Assembly (NCBI GenBank): GCA_023428085.1
Contig: JAEYZK010000335.1
Location: 1-7,614 of the forward strand
Reading direction: 5' to 3'
Length of the DNA stretch: 7,614 nt
Source: Pseudomonadota bacterium
GTDB lineage: Bacteria > Myxococcota > Myxococcia > Myxococcales > Anaeromyxobacteraceae
Part shown: piece after piece, positions 6,995 to 7,614 of the stretch
Layout of the letters: every line of letters begins with the position of its first letter
How positions within the stretch are numbered: the stretch's first letter is position 1
The notes under the pieces: model-generated
Told to the model about the DNA's origin: nothing
What the model saw: the letters and a program-made list of their open reading frames with translations, nothing else
The model's database searches: none
Translations under genes and position numbers: made by a program

Positions 6995-7023
6995 ACGATA
7001 GCACGGGGAGCGCGAGCTCCCAA
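6995..7023 (-). promoter_or_regulatory. Candidate sigma70-like promoter for the AMIN-lptD unit
   Basis: On the complement, TTGGGA (7018-7023) and TATCGT (6995-7000) are separated by exactly 17 bp, each matching the consensus at four of six positions. It lies 74 bp upstream of the ATG at 6920, in one of the few A/T-containing spots of the window. A perfect 6-bp inverted repeat, GGGAGC (7006-7011) and GCTCCC (7016-7021), spans the spacer and part of the -35 box and could be an operator. Confidence 0.45.
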
Positions 7024-7042
7024 AAAAGCCAAGGCGCCGTGG
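7022..7042 (-). terminator. Candidate intrinsic terminator after folC
   Basis: On the complement, CCACGGCGCCTTGG (7029-7042) can fold into a short stem (CCA/TGG outer pairs, one mismatch, two inner G-C pairs, four-base loop GCGC). It is followed after one C by six T residues (7022-7027). It lies 8 bp past the folC stop. The stem is short, so efficiency would be modest, but the T-run is unique in this GC-rich DNA. Confidence 0.4.
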
Positions 7043-7050
7043 GACGATAT

Positions 7051-7548
7051 CTACCTACCCGGCGCGAGTCGCTCGCGCGCCTCGCCGACCAGGTAGAGGG
7101 ATCCGGCCACGCACACGACCGCGCCGTCGGCCGCCGCCCGGCGCGCGCACGCGAGCGCGTCCGGCAGGTCGGGGTGGACGTCGGCGGCGAGCCCGAGCGA
7201 GCGGGCGAGCGCCCCCACGTCCGCGGCGGGGCGCGCGCGCGGGCTGCTCGGCGCGAGCACGTGCACGCGGCGCACCGCCGGCGCGAGCGCGGCGAGCATG
7301 CCGGCGTGGTCCTTGTCGGCGAGCACGCCGAAGACGAGCTCCACCGGACGTCCGGGGTGGAGCGCGCGGAGGCCGTCCGCCAGCGCCGCGGCGCCCTGCG
7401 GGTTGTGGGCGCCGTCGAGGAGCACGCCGCCGACCTCCTCGAGCCGGCCGGGCCACCGCGCGCGGGCGATCCCGGCCGCGATCGCCTCCTCCGGCGCGCG
7501 CACGCCGCGAGCGTCCAGGGCGCGCAGCGCGGCGGCGGCGAGCACGCG
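7051..7548 (-). CDS. folC: Folylpolyglutamate/dihydrofolate synthase FolC, C-terminal part (broken at its 5' side)
   Basis: FolC adds glutamate to folates (and in many bacteria to dihydropteroate) using ATP, in the cytoplasm. The visible ~165 residues are the Mur-ligase C-terminal domain: WPGRLEEV (coded at about 7432-7455), DGAHNPQGAAAL (7381-7416), LVFGVLADKDHAGML (7294-7338) and VAGSLYLVG (7084-7110), all in the family order, ending in a TAG at 7051-7053. The reading frame stays open to the window end. However, upstream of about 7545 the sequence no longer gives the usual HQxxNA region of FolC (it reads RHEPGRV); instead the opposite strand encodes MnmA. The catalytic N-terminal ATP-binding domain is therefore not just out of view but appears cut off at this junction. 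Identity of the C-terminal part is secure. Confidence 0.88.
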   Translation of the reverse strand, partial: RVLAAAALRALDARGVRAPEEAIAAGIARARWPGRLEEVGGVLLDGAHNPQGAAALADGLRALHPGRPVELVFGVLADKDHAGMLAALAPAVRRVHVLAPSSPRARPAADVGALARSLGLAADVHPDLPDALACARRAAADGAVVCVAGSLYLVGEARERLAPGR

Positions 7549-7614
7549 CCCTGGTTCGTGGCGCGCAAGGACATGGCGACCAACACCCTGGTCGCCGTGC
7601 AGGGCCACGACCAT
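7546..7614 (+). pseudogene. mnmA: Internal fragment of tRNA-specific 2-thiouridylase MnmA, abutting folC head-on
   Basis: MnmA makes 2-thiouridine at position 34 of Lys, Glu and Gln tRNAs. The plus strand reads APWFVARKDMATNT then LVAVQGHDH in one frame without a stop up to the window end. This matches the conserved stretch of MnmA found in E. coli as PWYVVDKDVENNI then LVVAQGHEHP, in the middle-to-C-terminal region of the protein. The preceding plus-strand residues (GGGEH, before 7546) may or may not belong. The catalytic N-terminal two thirds are absent: the minus strand is already folC there. The rest of the C-terminus would lie beyond the window. The ARKD and VQGHDH wording resembles betaproteobacterial MnmA more than myxobacterial, as far as I can recall. 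Confidence 0.75.

Noticed and set aside
2907..7001. A 1364-codon open frame on the plus strand, and a similar 1244-codon frame on the minus strand at 3298-7032
   Set aside because: Both run across lptD and the AMIN gene in other frames and give Arg/Gly/Pro-rich low-complexity text with no family features. They arise because stop codons are rare in GC-rich DNA.
7549..7614. Accepting the open minus-strand frame to the window edge as true FolC sequence
   Set aside because: Its translation lacks the FolC HQxxNA region, whereas the opposite strand matches conserved MnmA closely.

Overview
The window is extremely GC-rich DNA with G or C at nearly every third codon position. All genes with a clear identity lie on the minus strand, apart from a short fragment at the right edge. 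Protein style (Ala/Arg/Gly-rich), an LptD-type outer-membrane protein, AMIN-domain and TolA-like features, and a serA-hisZ arrangement suggest a Gram-negative, Myxococcota-like bacterium, perhaps close to Anaeromyxobacter. That placement is inferred from general resemblance; no marker gene here proves it.

In transcription order (right to left) the layout is: the C-terminal part of folC (folate pathway Mur-ligase-fold enzyme); a 130-bp gap with a candidate terminator, a sigma70-like promoter and a strong hairpin; a periplasmic protein with two AMIN domains separated by a long Ala/charged repeat; lptD (LPS transport to the outer leaflet), in the same frame just after a tandem TAG-TAG stop; a TetR-family regulator; serA (first step of serine synthesis); a gap filled by a heptamer tandem repeat; and the N-terminal part of hisZ (regulatory subunit of ATP phosphoribosyltransferase, histidine pathway), running off the left edge.

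Two functional themes appear: envelope biogenesis (AMIN protein plus LptD, probably one transcription unit) and amino-acid biosynthesis (serA then hisZ). The TetR gene sits between them. Its target cannot be told from sequence.

The most striking anomaly is at the right edge. The last ~70 bases encode, on the plus strand, an unmistakable internal piece of MnmA (tRNA 2-thiouridylase). It abuts folC in opposite orientation, and both genes are broken at the same point. This is a rearrangement breakpoint or, more likely, a chimeric assembly join. Other points of interest are the 24-bp periodic repeat encoding a predicted charge-paired single helix, paired CxC cysteines at both ends of LptD, and the heptamer array that occupies the place of the hisZ ribosome binding site. 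I found no convincing new defence or mobile system, tRNA, rRNA, CRISPR array or insertion sequence.
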